A stretch of 64,000 bases of DNA from Halichondria panicea (GCF_963675165.1 NC_087382.1:1674001-1738000); one strand, 5' to 3'. Shown: positions 32,430 through 42,480, counted from the first letter of the stretch. The notes: a model not told the origin generated them from the sequence alone. Numbers and translations are program-made.

Positions 32430-35165
32430 AATAACGTTGTGTAACTAGATAATAGAATTGGCTATCTTTACCAAATCACCAAACCAGCAGAGAAGAGACC
32501 CTGCATGCTGGTGCAACTTACAGAGCTCTTGTGAAACTACTCCTAAGAATGAGGAAATATGACATTGCTAGTAAAGTGAAGTGTTCAAACATTGCCAAGA
32601 GAATGGTAAACTTACATAGTACATGTGTAGCGTAACATAATCTGTTTTGTGATGGATCCATGCTTGTGAGTAGAATTTGAATGCTCCTAATTTATACTAG
32701 GGATGCATTTGTGAGTCAGAAGTATGTGATCCTCTACCTGCCTACATTGTACGAGAGCTTAGCTTACAAGCCCCCTCATAACAATGACCTCAAGGACTAA
32801 TAATGCATTTATCATACACATGAATTGTGTCACATGACTATGTGCTACTGTTTCAATGTTACAGTGTTGTACAGTGCGTGAGGTGTGTGCCAAGTTCACC
32901 TCCATGCCATTGTCACTGAGGTGACGAGTACTGTCTCAATACTAGCCCTTTAAAATGTACACATTTACAATCTGACCAGCAGATTTACTTCTGTTGGAAG
33001 GTCACATTTCATTGCTACCATTTGCTCACTGTACATGCAGGCGTATAAGTCGGTTGTCATTTGAATATTGCTTCTCTTAATTAGAGTGTGCGAGGAGGAG
33101 GTCAAGGCGAGGATGGGATTGGTGGAGTGTGTCAACCACAACCTAGTGGAGCCCTACCATCATCTACGAGAAACACGGTGACTATGTACTCTAAACCTTC
33201 ATACCTTAGTTACTACACAGCTAACAAGTGTTTAAATCTAGTGCCTGGATAGTCTGTATCAGCAGTTGTATTATATAAAGTGAAACCTCCGAAAATGTGT
33301 GCAGCATTTATTTGTGACGTTTGTTCTCTGTATTGAGCCTGAGGTGGTCCTTTATTCAGTGGTACCTATAATGTAGGAAAGTGATTTTGTAGACTGAAGC
33401 AGTGTCTTTTGTAGCTACACAGAGAGATGTTTAATTGAGTGTCTCTTATTCAGAGGGTCCTTTATCAGAGGTTCCACTGGTGTTCATATTGATGTTGGTA
33501 CTGTGTTTCCTATGTAGGTGAGTATGTTGCACAGATGAAGAGTTCATTCTGCTGCTAATGCCCAATGGACCACAAAGATGAACATCTGAAACTCTCCTGC
33601 CTGTACAATTCATGTTGTGTAGTGCAGGCTGTGTATATCACAGTGTTCTGTAGTGCATAAAGTTTGAGGTGTACGTACGTATGACATCATTGCCATTGTT
33701 TGTCTGGTGTGTTCATGCACTGTATTGGTTTGATTGTGTGTACACTACAACATTCAGTGATTGTCATTCCCCACAGACTCACCATGCAGTGGCTCCTTTG
33801 ACCCTGCATGAGCTAGTGTCTTCACAGCTGAAACTGGAAACGACCCTCAACTGAATGTGAGTACATACAAATTAGCTCTATTAATTAGGACAGTCAGTTA
33901 TTTCATGGGAAATTCCTTTAAACCTGTTCCAAGGTCTGTTTCAAAGCTTTCAGAAAATCATAAAAATTGGGAAATTAGATCAATGATACTAGTTACGGCC
34001 ATTGAAACCCCCCCCTCCGTTTAATTGCTCCTTGGAGGGTGAGCCGGACCATGTTTGATGACTGGTTAGGCAGCCCCTCTAATTAATTAGAGGAATGCAA
34101 CCTGCTAGTTAAATAATAATCAGGCGTTTCTATTGCTCCCCTAATTAAGTACTTGGGGGTAAAGACGTGGCCTAGCCATCAGTCTTAGCTTCAGCTCAGT
34201 CATACCCTAACCACATGCAGAGAAGTTTACCCTAACCCTTAACAGCAGATATGATGAGCAAGCATTACTATACAGTATACTATAACAATTAAATACAGGG
34301 AATTCAAGTTATGGCAGCTAAAAGAGTCCCCAAACCATTGACCTTTTAGAAAATCATTGACAACGATGCTTATTGATGGCAAGAGCACTTATCTACTCTT
34401 GGTTACGGCCATTAAACTGCACAACCCCTCCCCCATCCGTTAATTAATGGTTCGGGGACTCTTTTAGCTGCCATGCATAACTTGAATTCCCTGTATTTAA
34501 TGTTTAGAAAGTATGAAGGTCTCTTTAAAAAATCATAAAAATTGGGAAATTGGATCAGTTACGGCCATTGACAGTTGTTCAACCCTCCCTCCGTTTAATC
34601 AATGGTTTGGGACTCTTTTAGCTCCCATAACTTAAATTCTTCGGTACTTTATTTTTAGTGTATAGAAAATAGCTAATGCTTGCTTCATATCTGTCGTTCC
34701 ATATATTCTGTTCCATTCCGCATTCCTCCTTATACAACATGCGCCTTTCCACTTCCTCCTATTGTGTACTACCAGCCATATACAGTGTATTGTACATGTA
34801 CTGAGTCTATTTGTTCACATTACATGTACTTAGGTCTCCAGTGTGTGGGCGTATCATGCTCTAACCATTTCCTCTCTCCTGCAGGTAACGCTGGCTACAG
34901 TGTGCTGGTGAGCTGCAGTGAGAAGATAGTCCAGTCACTCTCTGAGGACCCAAAGGCCTTGGCCCTCCACCTCCTGTCAGCTAGGCTCATCACTGTGTCC
35001 ATTCTTGAGAAAACCAACGAGTATGTGAATGAGACCAAGAGAGAGAGAAGGCCACCAGACTGTACACTGCCCTGCTGGGTGTGGTCAAACATCACCCCCA
35101 CAAGTACCACGAGTTTGTCTCCACTCTCAGACTCAACCCACTACACACTGACTTGGTCACACTAG
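32430..35165 (+). pseudogene. Decayed gene end with CARD-like exon, copy B
   Basis: Collinear with 15448-18418 of copy A: a spare death-domain end (frameshifted), the VCEEEVKARMGL exon, the EYVAQMK exon (shifted by an added AG), the LTLHELVSSQLKLE exon (without the palindromic insertion) and the CARD-like exon from 34885. The CARD-like exon lacks the 5-bp insertion of copy A but gains GA in an AGAGAGAG run (near 35040), so its second half is out of frame. Both copies of this exon are therefore broken, at different sites. Confidence 0.5.
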
Positions 35166-35534
35166 TTATCAACAACATGATTATACATGAGATTGTGTTG
35201 TGCATGCTTTTGGTTCTTTGACTTATTTTTTGCATTGACAATCTTTACTCAAATTAGCTTTTTTGTGCTTTGAATCTACATCGTAAATTTTGGCTAATAA
35301 AGTGATCTGCATGGGGTCCAAATAGCTTAGCAGCTCCGGTCCACCCTCATATGCATGTACCACAATCCAATTCATTGAGACACACATGTACATGGAACTG
35401 TTTCAGAAATGTCATTCATGGCAACAAGGTACCAATTTAAAAAATGAACAAATAAACAAACAAACTAACTAGCTAGCTACCTTTCAATGCAGCTTCAAAC
35501 TGTTCACACACACACAAACATACACCTCAATCAA
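35166..35534. other. Short intergenic stretch
   Basis: No gene or repeat is recognised. It presumably holds the 3' end of the minus-strand MATH gene. Confidence 0.4.
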
Positions 35535-36416
35535 TCAATGCAACTCGACTTCATAGATCTGGAACACCAGCGTGTCTTCATGCAGGTATGGTTCCAGTTC
35601 TGTGTGAGGAATGAATTTAATGTAACCCCACTCTCCTTTCCCCACTTCCCCATCTCTCACTCTCGTGCATACACTCTCAACCACGTTATCGTCATACATC
35701 ACTGAACCATTTTTGTGGTTCTGTCCGTGCTGATCTAGCAGTCGCAATGAAATAATCCCACGAAATGGCCATTTTAGATGATCGTCAAACTCTCCTCTCA
35801 TGAAGTGTAGAAACACAGACACGTGAGTCCCTTTTCCAAAACCGTTGCCGTTAGCAATCACCCTCAAGCATATCTTGTAGCCCTGTTGATTGGTGTATAC
35901 TGGGTTGGATGTCCATCGATCGCTGTCTCTCTTGTGATCACTGAATCGTGTCATATTGAATGTTGGGGGATCCACATCAGACACAGTTTTGTACTGAATG
36001 GCCGCACAATTACTTGATGTGATACTCTCTTCGAGGTGCATCATAGTGTCCTTGATTTCGTCAACAAAGTTTCGCTGCCATTTTTCTTGCTCTTTAAACA
36101 AGGTGGATTTGAAACTAGAATTCGTAAGCCATAAGGCCAGAAATGATCCAATGACCACGATCAATATCGACCCGAAAGCTATATTCCATCGCTGCTGATC
36201 ATTCTTCAATCGTTGCTGATCATTCTTCAATTGTTGCTGATCATTCTTCAACTCAGTCTTCAATTGGTGCAGATCATTCTTCAACTCTGCTCTCTGGTTA
36301 CTAATCGTTTGAATAATCTCCCTTTTCAGTGTCCTACTTGCTTCACAGTTTAGTGGGTGAATTCCAGTCTCTGGCTGTGCTTTCTGGAAACAGTCTTCCT
36401 CATGGTCAACGTCCAT
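35535..36416 (-). CDS. Membrane-anchored coiled-coil MATH/TRAF-like protein
   Basis: Single exon, 293 aa, ATG at 36416. Residues 30-77 are charged and repetitive, with a 7-residue LKNDQQQ-type unit (21-bp DNA repeat) predicting a coiled coil. Residues 79-98 are a strongly hydrophobic membrane segment. Residues about 152-290 match the MATH/TRAF-C fold: RWTSNPVY, GYKICLRVIANG, GTHVSVFLHFMRGEFD, LKWPF and a closing EDTLVFQIYEVEL. TRAF-C domains bind receptor tails and trimerise through a preceding coiled coil. Here the coiled coil and MATH domain are on opposite sides of the membrane segment, which is odd for a TRAF. No RING or TRAF zinc fingers are present. It is likely an orphan membrane MATH protein; orientation and ligand are unknown. 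Confidence 0.85.
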   Translation of the reverse strand: MDVDHEEDCFQKAQPETGIHPLNCEASRTLKREIIQTISNQRAELKNDLHQLKTELKNDQQQLKNDQQRLKNDQQRWNIAFGSILIVVIGSFLALWLTNSSFKSTLFKEQEKWQRNFVDEIKDTMMHLEESITSSNCAAIQYKTVSDVDPPTFNMTRFSDHKRDSDRWTSNPVYTNQQGYKICLRVIANGNGFGKGTHVSVFLHFMRGEFDDHLKWPFRGIISLRLLDQHGQNHKNGSVMYDDNVVESVCTRVRDGEVGKGEWGYIKFIPHTELEPYLHEDTLVFQIYEVELH

Positions 36417-36781
36417 GGCTATTCTCTAATGTGGTTTTCTCGGGTTTGTTTACATTCTTCATACACCCGCTTACTCTCTTAGAGTTCGAGTGTGTCTACA
36501 TTCATTGCGATGTGTGTGAGTAACTTCCGGGCAGTTCCTAAATTATTCATAATGCCAAGCCACAATAATGTCATCAGCTAGCTACTAAACACATACAGCT
36601 CTCAAAATGACAACTGAACGATCTACTAGTAGCTACACGATAACAATAATAAACTAGATAGCTGGCTAGATAATCACTCCCAAAAATACTGATACTATAG
36701 AGCTAATAGCAGACAACTCAATTGAAATGAGGTTAAGTTCAAATCGTTATCCAAAATCGTTGCAGTAGGTCAGAGGGGGCT
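36417..36781. other. Intergenic stretch
   Basis: AT-rich, with no gene or repeat recognised. It contains the upstream region of the MATH gene and the 3' flank of the two-exon orphan. Confidence 0.4.
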
Positions 36782-37374
36782 TTACTCAGTCTTGCTTTGT
36801 GAGGGTTCAGATTTCTGTTGGGCCCAAGAAAGAAGTGTTAAACTATCAGCGTTACTCAGGCTCCAGATACTTTGGTTCTCAAAGAGGTCATAGGTGGTGG
36901 TTGAGAGTGTGGTGTCCTCGGAGGGTGAGGTTGGGTCGGTGGTGCCACTGCTGATAGGTAGGGGGCTCATATCGGAGGTGATGTCATTACTGTAGAATGG
37001 AGCATCTGTTGACCACATGTTGGTGCTGTCCCAGTTAGGACTGGTGCTCTGTAGAGGAGAGAGAGAGAGAAGGGGATCATGATCAGATAATACAAACAGT
37101 GTAGAGTGTAGGTCTGTGAAGCATACAGTACATTGCATGCAGTACAGTATACTGCTAAACACACGTTTCACCATGGTCAAACATGCATACACACATGGTC
37201 AAAAATGTAAAGCAATCTACAAAAAAGCAATACAACACACAATGCACTCGGACAATAATCTCTCACCTTTCCCTCCCCAGCAGGCCAGCCAGCACTCCTA
37301 GACCTTCCTGGTGCCAGACTCTTGCTGGAGACAAAGCCCTTCTCCCTGCGAGACAAGAACTGCTGACCTTCCAT
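36782..37374 (-). CDS. Two-exon orphan protein, Ser/Thr-rich
   Basis: Proposed exons are 37267-37374 (starting MEGQQFLSRREKGF) and 36782-37048 (ending QQKSEPSQSKTE with TAA). The donor GTGAGA and an acceptor after a CT-rich tract fit phase 0, giving 124 aa. An in-frame stop just before the ATG supports this start. The first part is basic; the second is acidic and rich in Ser, Thr, Asp and Trp. No domain is recognised, so it may be disordered. Alternatively, these are 3' exons of a longer gene, though the only upstream same-strand gene (selenoprotein K) has its own end. Confidence 0.45.
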
Positions 37375-37510
37375 TCACTCACATCAGGAGCAAGAAGACA
37401 CTCTATACCTGTACACAGAGGTGGATAGTAATTATACGACAATTTGCACATATTGTACTGTGTGTATACTTGCTATTTATACAAACTCCACGAGCCATGT
37501 ACAGTACATA

Positions 37511-37513
<3 letters not shown>

Positions 37514-37555
<42 letters not shown>
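37514..37555. repeat. (TG)n microsatellite
   Basis: About 20 TG units between the orphan and selenoprotein K. Confidence 0.9.
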
Positions 37556-37557
<2 letters not shown>

Positions 37558-37639
37558 GTCAATGTGTACACTACAAAAAGGATATCCTAACACGTGTATC
37601 AACTCTTTCTATCACAGCACGCATCACACCACTCACACA

Positions 37640-37980
37640 ATACCTTCCTCATCCACCGCCCACACACCACTCACACCACACACAATATCTTCCTCATCCA
37701 CCGCCCACACACCACTCACACCACACACAATACCTTCCTCATCCACCGCCCACACACCACTCACACCACACACAATACCTTCCTCATCCACCGCCCACAC
37801 ACCACTCACACCACATACACAATACCTTCCTCATCCACCGCCCACACACCACTCACACCACACACAATACCTTCCTCATCCACCGCCCACACACCACTCA
37901 CACCACACACAATACCTTCCTCATCCACCGCCCACACACCACTCACACCACACACACAATACCTTCCTCATCCACCGCCC
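37640..37980. repeat. Minisatellite overlapping the selenoprotein K C-terminus
   Basis: About eight copies of a 46-50 bp unit containing TTCCTCATCCACCGCCCA. The last copy (near 37965-37980) is the coding end of selenoprotein K, so each unit carries the reverse complement of the Gly-Gly-Sec-Gly codons. Confidence 0.85.
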
Positions 37981-38417
37981 ATGGGGGGAGGTCCAGCACC
38001 ACCACCAGCACCCTTACCAACACGACCAATACGTCTCCCTTGATCAGCACTGCACACACAAAGGTAGGCATAAAATTGGCAACACAAAACAAAACAGAAC
38101 AGTACAAGAGACACTATAAACGTACACTCCAGATCGCCTATAGTCTGTGCTGCGTGATGGTCCAGTAGCACTAGCTCCAGGGCTTATTAGAGTCTTGAAG
38201 CTGTGAGAGCAGGGAGGGTTGAAACACACTGGCATGATCAGGGTGTGTGTAACTTACAACAAGACAAAGAAGTTAATGACAGTCCAGAACAAGTCAATGA
38301 TACCGTCCACACTCAGCCATGACCTGTTCTCAAGGACTGTACGTACCTGCACACAGTAGAGTATGGAGTGTGTCAGCTAATATCACACTCACACTTACCT
38401 CCTGATAAATTCACCAT
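37962..38417 (-). CDS. SELENOK: Selenoprotein K
   Basis: Four exons: 38399-38417, 38258-38336, 38126-38200 and 38049 to about 37962. Phases 1, 2 and 2 are respected with GT-AG sites. The N-terminus MVNLSGVLENRS parallels the MVYISNGQVLDSRS start of vertebrate SELENOK. A single membrane segment (IIDLFWTVINFFVLFFKTLI, about residues 19-38) is followed by a Gly/Arg/Pro-rich tail (GRRIGRVGKGAGGGAG) ending PPPMGGG-Sec-GR. The Sec codon is the TGA at 37970-37968, residue 85, third from the expected end. SELENOK is an ER membrane protein that partners DHHC6 in palmitoylation and takes part in ERAD and calcium flux. After GGA-AGG the frame runs into the minisatellite without a prompt stop; a donor at GGAAG/GTATTG could lead to a final exon. 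No SECIS was found by eye. Confidence 0.88.
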
Positions 38418-38436
38418 AGCTTCCTTGAATCTTGTT

Positions 38437-39358
38437 GTATGGAACCACTTGCACTCAGACACTCTGACTTGCACTAGTCTACACTCAGCTCTTCTATTGT
38501 ATGGAACCACTTGCACTCAGACACTCTGACTTGCACTAGTCTACACTCAGCTCTTCTATTGTATGGAACCACTTGCACTCAGACACTCTGACTTGCACTA
38601 GTCTACACTCAGCTCTTCTATTGTATGGAACCACTTGCACTCAGACACTCTGACTTGCACTAGTCTACACTCAGCTCTTCTATTGTATGGAACCACTTGC
38701 ACTCAGACACTCTGACTTGCACTAGTCTACACTCAGCTCTTCTATTGTATGGAACCACTTGCACTCAGACACTCTGACTTGCACTAGTCTACACTCAGCT
38801 CTTCTATTGTATGGAACCACTTGCACTCAGACACTCTGACTTGCACTAGTCTACACTCAGCTCTTCTATTGTATGGAACCACTTGCACTCAGACACTCTG
38901 ACTTGCACTAGTCTACACTCAGCTCTTCTATTGTATGGAACCACTTGCACTCAGACACTCTGACTTGCACTAGTCTACACTCAGCTCTTCTATTGTATGG
39001 AACCACTTGCACTCAGACACTCTGACTTGCACTAGTCTACACTCAGCTCTTCTATTGTATGGAACCACTTGCACTCAGACACTCTGACTTGCACTAGTCT
39101 ACACTCAGCTCTTCTATTGTATGGAACCACTTGCACTCAGACACTCTGACTTGCACTAGTCTACACTCAGCTCTTCTATTGTATGGAACCACTTGCACTC
39201 AGACACTCTGACTTGCACTAGTCTACACTCAGCTCTTCTATTGTATGGAACCACTTGCACTCAGACACTCTGACTTGCACTAGTCTACACTCAGCTCTTC
39301 TATTGTATGGAACCACTTGCACTCAGAGACTCTGACTTGCACTAGTCTACACTCAGCT
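38437..39358. repeat. 62-bp minisatellite, 15 near-identical copies
   Basis: The unit begins TTGTATGGAACCACTTGCAC and continues through CTTGCACTAGTCTACACTCA. Copies start every 62 bp from 38437 to 39305 with almost no differences; the last has CAGAGACT for CAGACACT. It begins 20 bp upstream of the SELENOK ATG, in its 5' UTR or promoter. The uniformity implies recent expansion or ongoing homogenisation. Confidence 0.95.
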
Positions 39359-39616
39359 AGCTCTTCGTGGTGGTTTTGATCTCAGTTGTTGAGAGGAAAT
39401 AAGGGAAAAGGTCGTCTATATGAAGAAGTTGTAGGAGGGGTCCAAACAAAGAGGTGTGGCTACTATCTGAAATCGAATACCTTTATAGAGGGCGTCGACA
39501 CGCTTAGACTATTATCATTTAGAGGGCGGCGGCTAACTAATTCCTTCATTTGAGGGCGGCGACACGTACACCCTACATTTCTACAAAAAAAAAAAACAAA
39601 AAAAAAACATTTCTAC

Positions 39617-40566
39617 AGTATCCCTTTCCTTGCCATTCGTGAAATCTGGAACAGGAGCGTCTTTAGGTTGATCAATTAGTGTGGATCCGGCCTCACCACG
39701 CCTCCATGTCATTCTATTAGTCTAGATCCGGCTAGCAATTCTAGCTGGGACTCCCAGTTCTAGCTCCTTTTGTTTAGCTTGTCAGAGACTGGAAGAAGAT
39801 GATTGGCACTCCCTGGCTCCTTTGAATGTACAGCTGTCCAGATCCCTAGAACATACCCTCCATTCTGACGAGTTATCAGTGCATAGGGTGCTTACTAGAT
39901 TCTTGCCAGCCAGTACAGTTCAAGCTACACACAGCACCGCTCAACTATTCTCTACCCCATTATCTAGCTAAATCTGGTCCAACTAGACAGCAGACACAGC
40001 TAGTTAATTCAGTAAAGCCAGGGGTAGCCCTACTTCTACGGTTGTTCAGTACCCACGGTAACAATTCCTCTGGGCTGGGCTAACTAGTTGAGCCACGCCT
40101 CCCAATTCTCAAGGCTAGGTACATGTCTCTGTCTAGCTGCTTCTTCAGCTTCTTGCTCAGTTTTGTGGCTTAAAGAAAGGCCAGCTACTCAGGGGGAAGA
40201 GTCGAGATGAAAGTCTGGCAGCCAGGTGACGTCCAAACGGTCACTTATTCGTTCTACCAACTTTTTAATCTAGTCTAGTCCTGCTTGCACTGCTACTACT
40301 ACTACTGCTACTCTTCCTACTACTACTGCTACTCTTCCTAGCTAGTCAAAGGTTTCTTTTTTTTTTTTTTTTTTGTAACTGCATATGCACAAAGAGACAT
40401 CAAAGCTTACATCAAAGGACACAGATTTTTAGCCTACTTGACTGATAAGGCCGTTACCTAGACTACAGTTTGTTTGTCAGGGAGGAGCTCACATACAACT
40501 TCATCTATAACGATTCGTTACCGTTGTTGTAATTTCTACAACAGATTGCCAAGGAAAGAGTTACAA
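39617..40566. repeat. Inverted partner of the 1385-2330 repeat
   Basis: Reverse-complement match to 1385-2330, including the poly-T counterpart of its A-run and duplicated CTACTCTTCCTA units. It abuts the orphan gene at 40623. The stretch 39360-39616 holds a detached copy of the ankyrin-gene leader and GAGGGCGGC motifs, otherwise nothing. Confidence 0.75.
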
Positions 40567-40622
40567 TTACAACAAACTCTACATGAATATTCTCATCAAT
40601 AAGTTGTGTATGCAGACATAAA

Positions 40623-41738
40623 TTAAAATGGGCGAATAATGTTGTGTAAAAGTGTGCACAGACTACTTGGTTCTAAAAGTACATTATAACCTATCACTTT
40701 GAAATTCAAGTCTGATGCTCCATCCTTCAAATGAACACTGAGAATGCAATGAATCCCCCCATACACTTTGCTGAGAAGAAGTCCTTTCACTTTGAATTCT
40801 CTAAGGACATCCCTTCGTTTACCGATTTTTCTCAGGATTTTGCTGACCAAGAGGATATACAAACCTGAAAATACTTCCCCTAATTTCTCGGGGAAAGCTG
40901 AATCACTTATACCCTGCATTGGATTAGGTTGACGACTGTTTTCCACTAACCCCTCTTCTCCACTGCTTTCCTCTAACTCTAACTGTGTTGCATCACCTAA
41001 AGAGACCATTCTGTTCTTAGTGATCACAACATCTGGGGAGCCACAGAAAAGGAATTGACGTTTCGTAGCAATGTCTCCAATTTTGAGACACACCTTAAGC
41101 AAATCAGTGGTCCATGAGAGCCCCATAGTAGCTGTAAACGTAACTGTCCTATCGGGAAATAGCTTTTGAATGCAAGGTACAAGTCTCTTTGTCCAATCAT
41201 TTTCTTGCCAATTAAAAGCAAAGGAAGATATAGGAGTGACGTACGGTGTGCCTTCAGAGGATTCTTCACCTCGAATAATTTTCTCTAGTTTGGTAACTTC
41301 AGACTGGATGCCTGTATTACTTATGTGTGCCTTGTATTGACTCAAAACAGCTTTATTACCAACAAAGAAAGGCAACAAGCTTGCATGAGCTGAACACGTA
41401 CAATTGACTAAATCATCTTCGCATCTATCAACACGCACACAACCACTCAGCTGTGATAACGTAGTACTTGAACATGTTGCATGCTCGCTGTGTTCATACA
41501 CATATATATTTTTGTCGTCTAGTTTTACAAATGACCCATTCAACTTGAATCCTTTCTTTCCACCTACCAAATTTGAATTCAACTTCCGTATGTCTTGCTG
41601 TATGACCTTTCCTATTTCTTCACTAATATCCTGTCTGAAGATAGAAAATGGAATTCGACTCAAAACCGTATCAGATATTCTTGTTTTTAAATGACAGAAT
41701 GTAAGACCAAAGTAGAAAAACTCTACTTCCAAGCAAGA
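40623..41738 (-). CDS. Orphan protein, 3' exon
   Basis: Long open exon beginning after a clear acceptor (long T-run then GCAG/TCTTGCTTGG at 41739) and ending at 40623; about 370 codons. The upstream exon is not certain. A candidate starts near 44490 on the minus strand with MCDF, the same start as the fragment at 554-750. The protein has no recognised signature domain. The FLFCGSPDVVI segment, with a downstream acidic stretch, loosely recalls the Asp motif of PD-(D/E)XK nucleases, but I see no matching E-x-K, so no function is assigned. A Cys-rich patch lies near the first third (ATCSSTT; CVRVDRCEDDLVNCTCSAHA). A truncated copy exists about 40 kb away next to the same dispersed repeat, so it may belong to a multicopy, possibly mobile, family. 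Confidence 0.6.
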   Translation of the reverse strand, partial: SCLEVEFFYFGLTFCHLKTRISDTVLSRIPFSIFRQDISEEIGKVIQQDIRKLNSNLVGGKKGFKLNGSFVKLDDKNIYVYEHSEHATCSSTTLSQLSGCVRVDRCEDDLVNCTCSAHASLLPFFVGNKAVLSQYKAHISNTGIQSEVTKLEKIIRGEESSEGTPYVTPISSFAFNWQENDWTKRLVPCIQKLFPDRTVTFTATMGLSWTTDLLKVCLKIGDIATKRQFLFCGSPDVVITKNRMVSLGDATQLELEESSGEEGLVENSRQPNPMQGISDSAFPEKLGEVFSGLYILLVSKILRKIGKRRDVLREFKVKGLLLSKVYGGIHCILSVHLKDGASDLNFKVIGYNVLLEPSSLCTLLHNIIRPF

Positions 41739-41799
41739 CTGCAAAAAAAAAAAACAATCACACACTTCATAATATAGTTATTACGTATAGACTCCACCC

Positions 41800-42137
41800 A
41801 CAGTACTGCCTATACCATCTTTCTTCTAATTACAGCGCCACTAAAAATTTTGATTAAATTTCCAGTGGCGCACAAATAGAACAAGAGAAAAAAAACAGTT
41901 TGGCGCTTAGCAATAGAACATACAGTACTATACTAGCTGTTTCTATACGAGGCTATGAGATCAGTTGTACATGTGGCCTTGATTTAAGGCTACCTTAAAT
42001 CAAGATTTAAGGCTACCTTAAATCAAGGTAGCCTTTAAACCTAAGCGTCAGCAAAAAATAATTCCAGAATTTACTTGGCGCTCAATTGGAGTATGTGAAC
42101 TAGGCGCTGTAATTGGAAGGAGCTAGGACAGTACTGC
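41800..42137. mobile_element. TIR element with central TTTAAGGCTACC palindrome
   Basis: The ends CAGTACTGCC...TAATTACAGCGCC and GGCGCTGTAATTGGAAGG...AGTACTG are inverted. The centre is a palindrome of TTTAAGGCTACCTTAAATCA units. A related half lies at 43190-43280. Confidence 0.65.
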
Positions 42138-42149
42138 GCATAATTATGC

Positions 42150-42480
42150 CTCGAGGCGTAGCCGCACGAGGGATACGGTAAAGCTGACTGTGTGTGTGTG
42201 TCTGTCTGTCTGTCTGTGTGTGTGTCTGTTCCAGCTGTAACTGCTCAACGGTTGCAATGCGACGAAAACTAACAGCTTCTATAGGCTTCTAGCCACGTTC
42301 TCTTGGATTTTGATTAGCAAACTAAAGCTTCTTTCTCGAGTTATGGCTAGTTTGACTCACATTGAAGGCTGTTGCAGTCTCTTCAGAATCTTTCATAGCA
42401 TCATCTGTCCGCACAAACTTTCTATTCAATATATGAGTTAGCCTTGCACTAAAGCGCTAGCTTTTTGTTAGCTACAAGAC
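42150..42480. repeat. Dispersed repeat with a partner at 57130-57450
   Basis: Shares GGATACGGTA..., a TG/TCTG-rich tract, TTCTATAGGCTTCTAG, TCTTGGATTTTGATT, CTCGAGTTATG and GCACTA...GCGCTAGC with 57130-57450. It could be a SINE-like family; no tRNA-related head is identified. Confidence 0.55.

Noticed and set aside
37968..37970. TGA as the true stop of selenoprotein K
   Set aside because: The PPPM-GGG-TGA-GGA-AGG context matches the conserved Sec-Gly-Arg end of SELENOK, so Sec is the better reading, pending a SECIS.
37594..38168. Long plus-strand frames rich in His/Thr/Pro
   Set aside because: They are translations of the minisatellite opposite selenoprotein K; three overlapping frames are all open, as expected for a low-complexity array.
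38437..39358. CRISPR-like regular array
   Set aside because: The whole 62-bp unit repeats, spacers included, and the context is eukaryotic; it is a minisatellite.
40623..41738. PD-(D/E)XK nuclease assignment
   Set aside because: Only a GSPDVVI-like Asp motif is seen; no E-x-K partner was found, so the gene is left unassigned.
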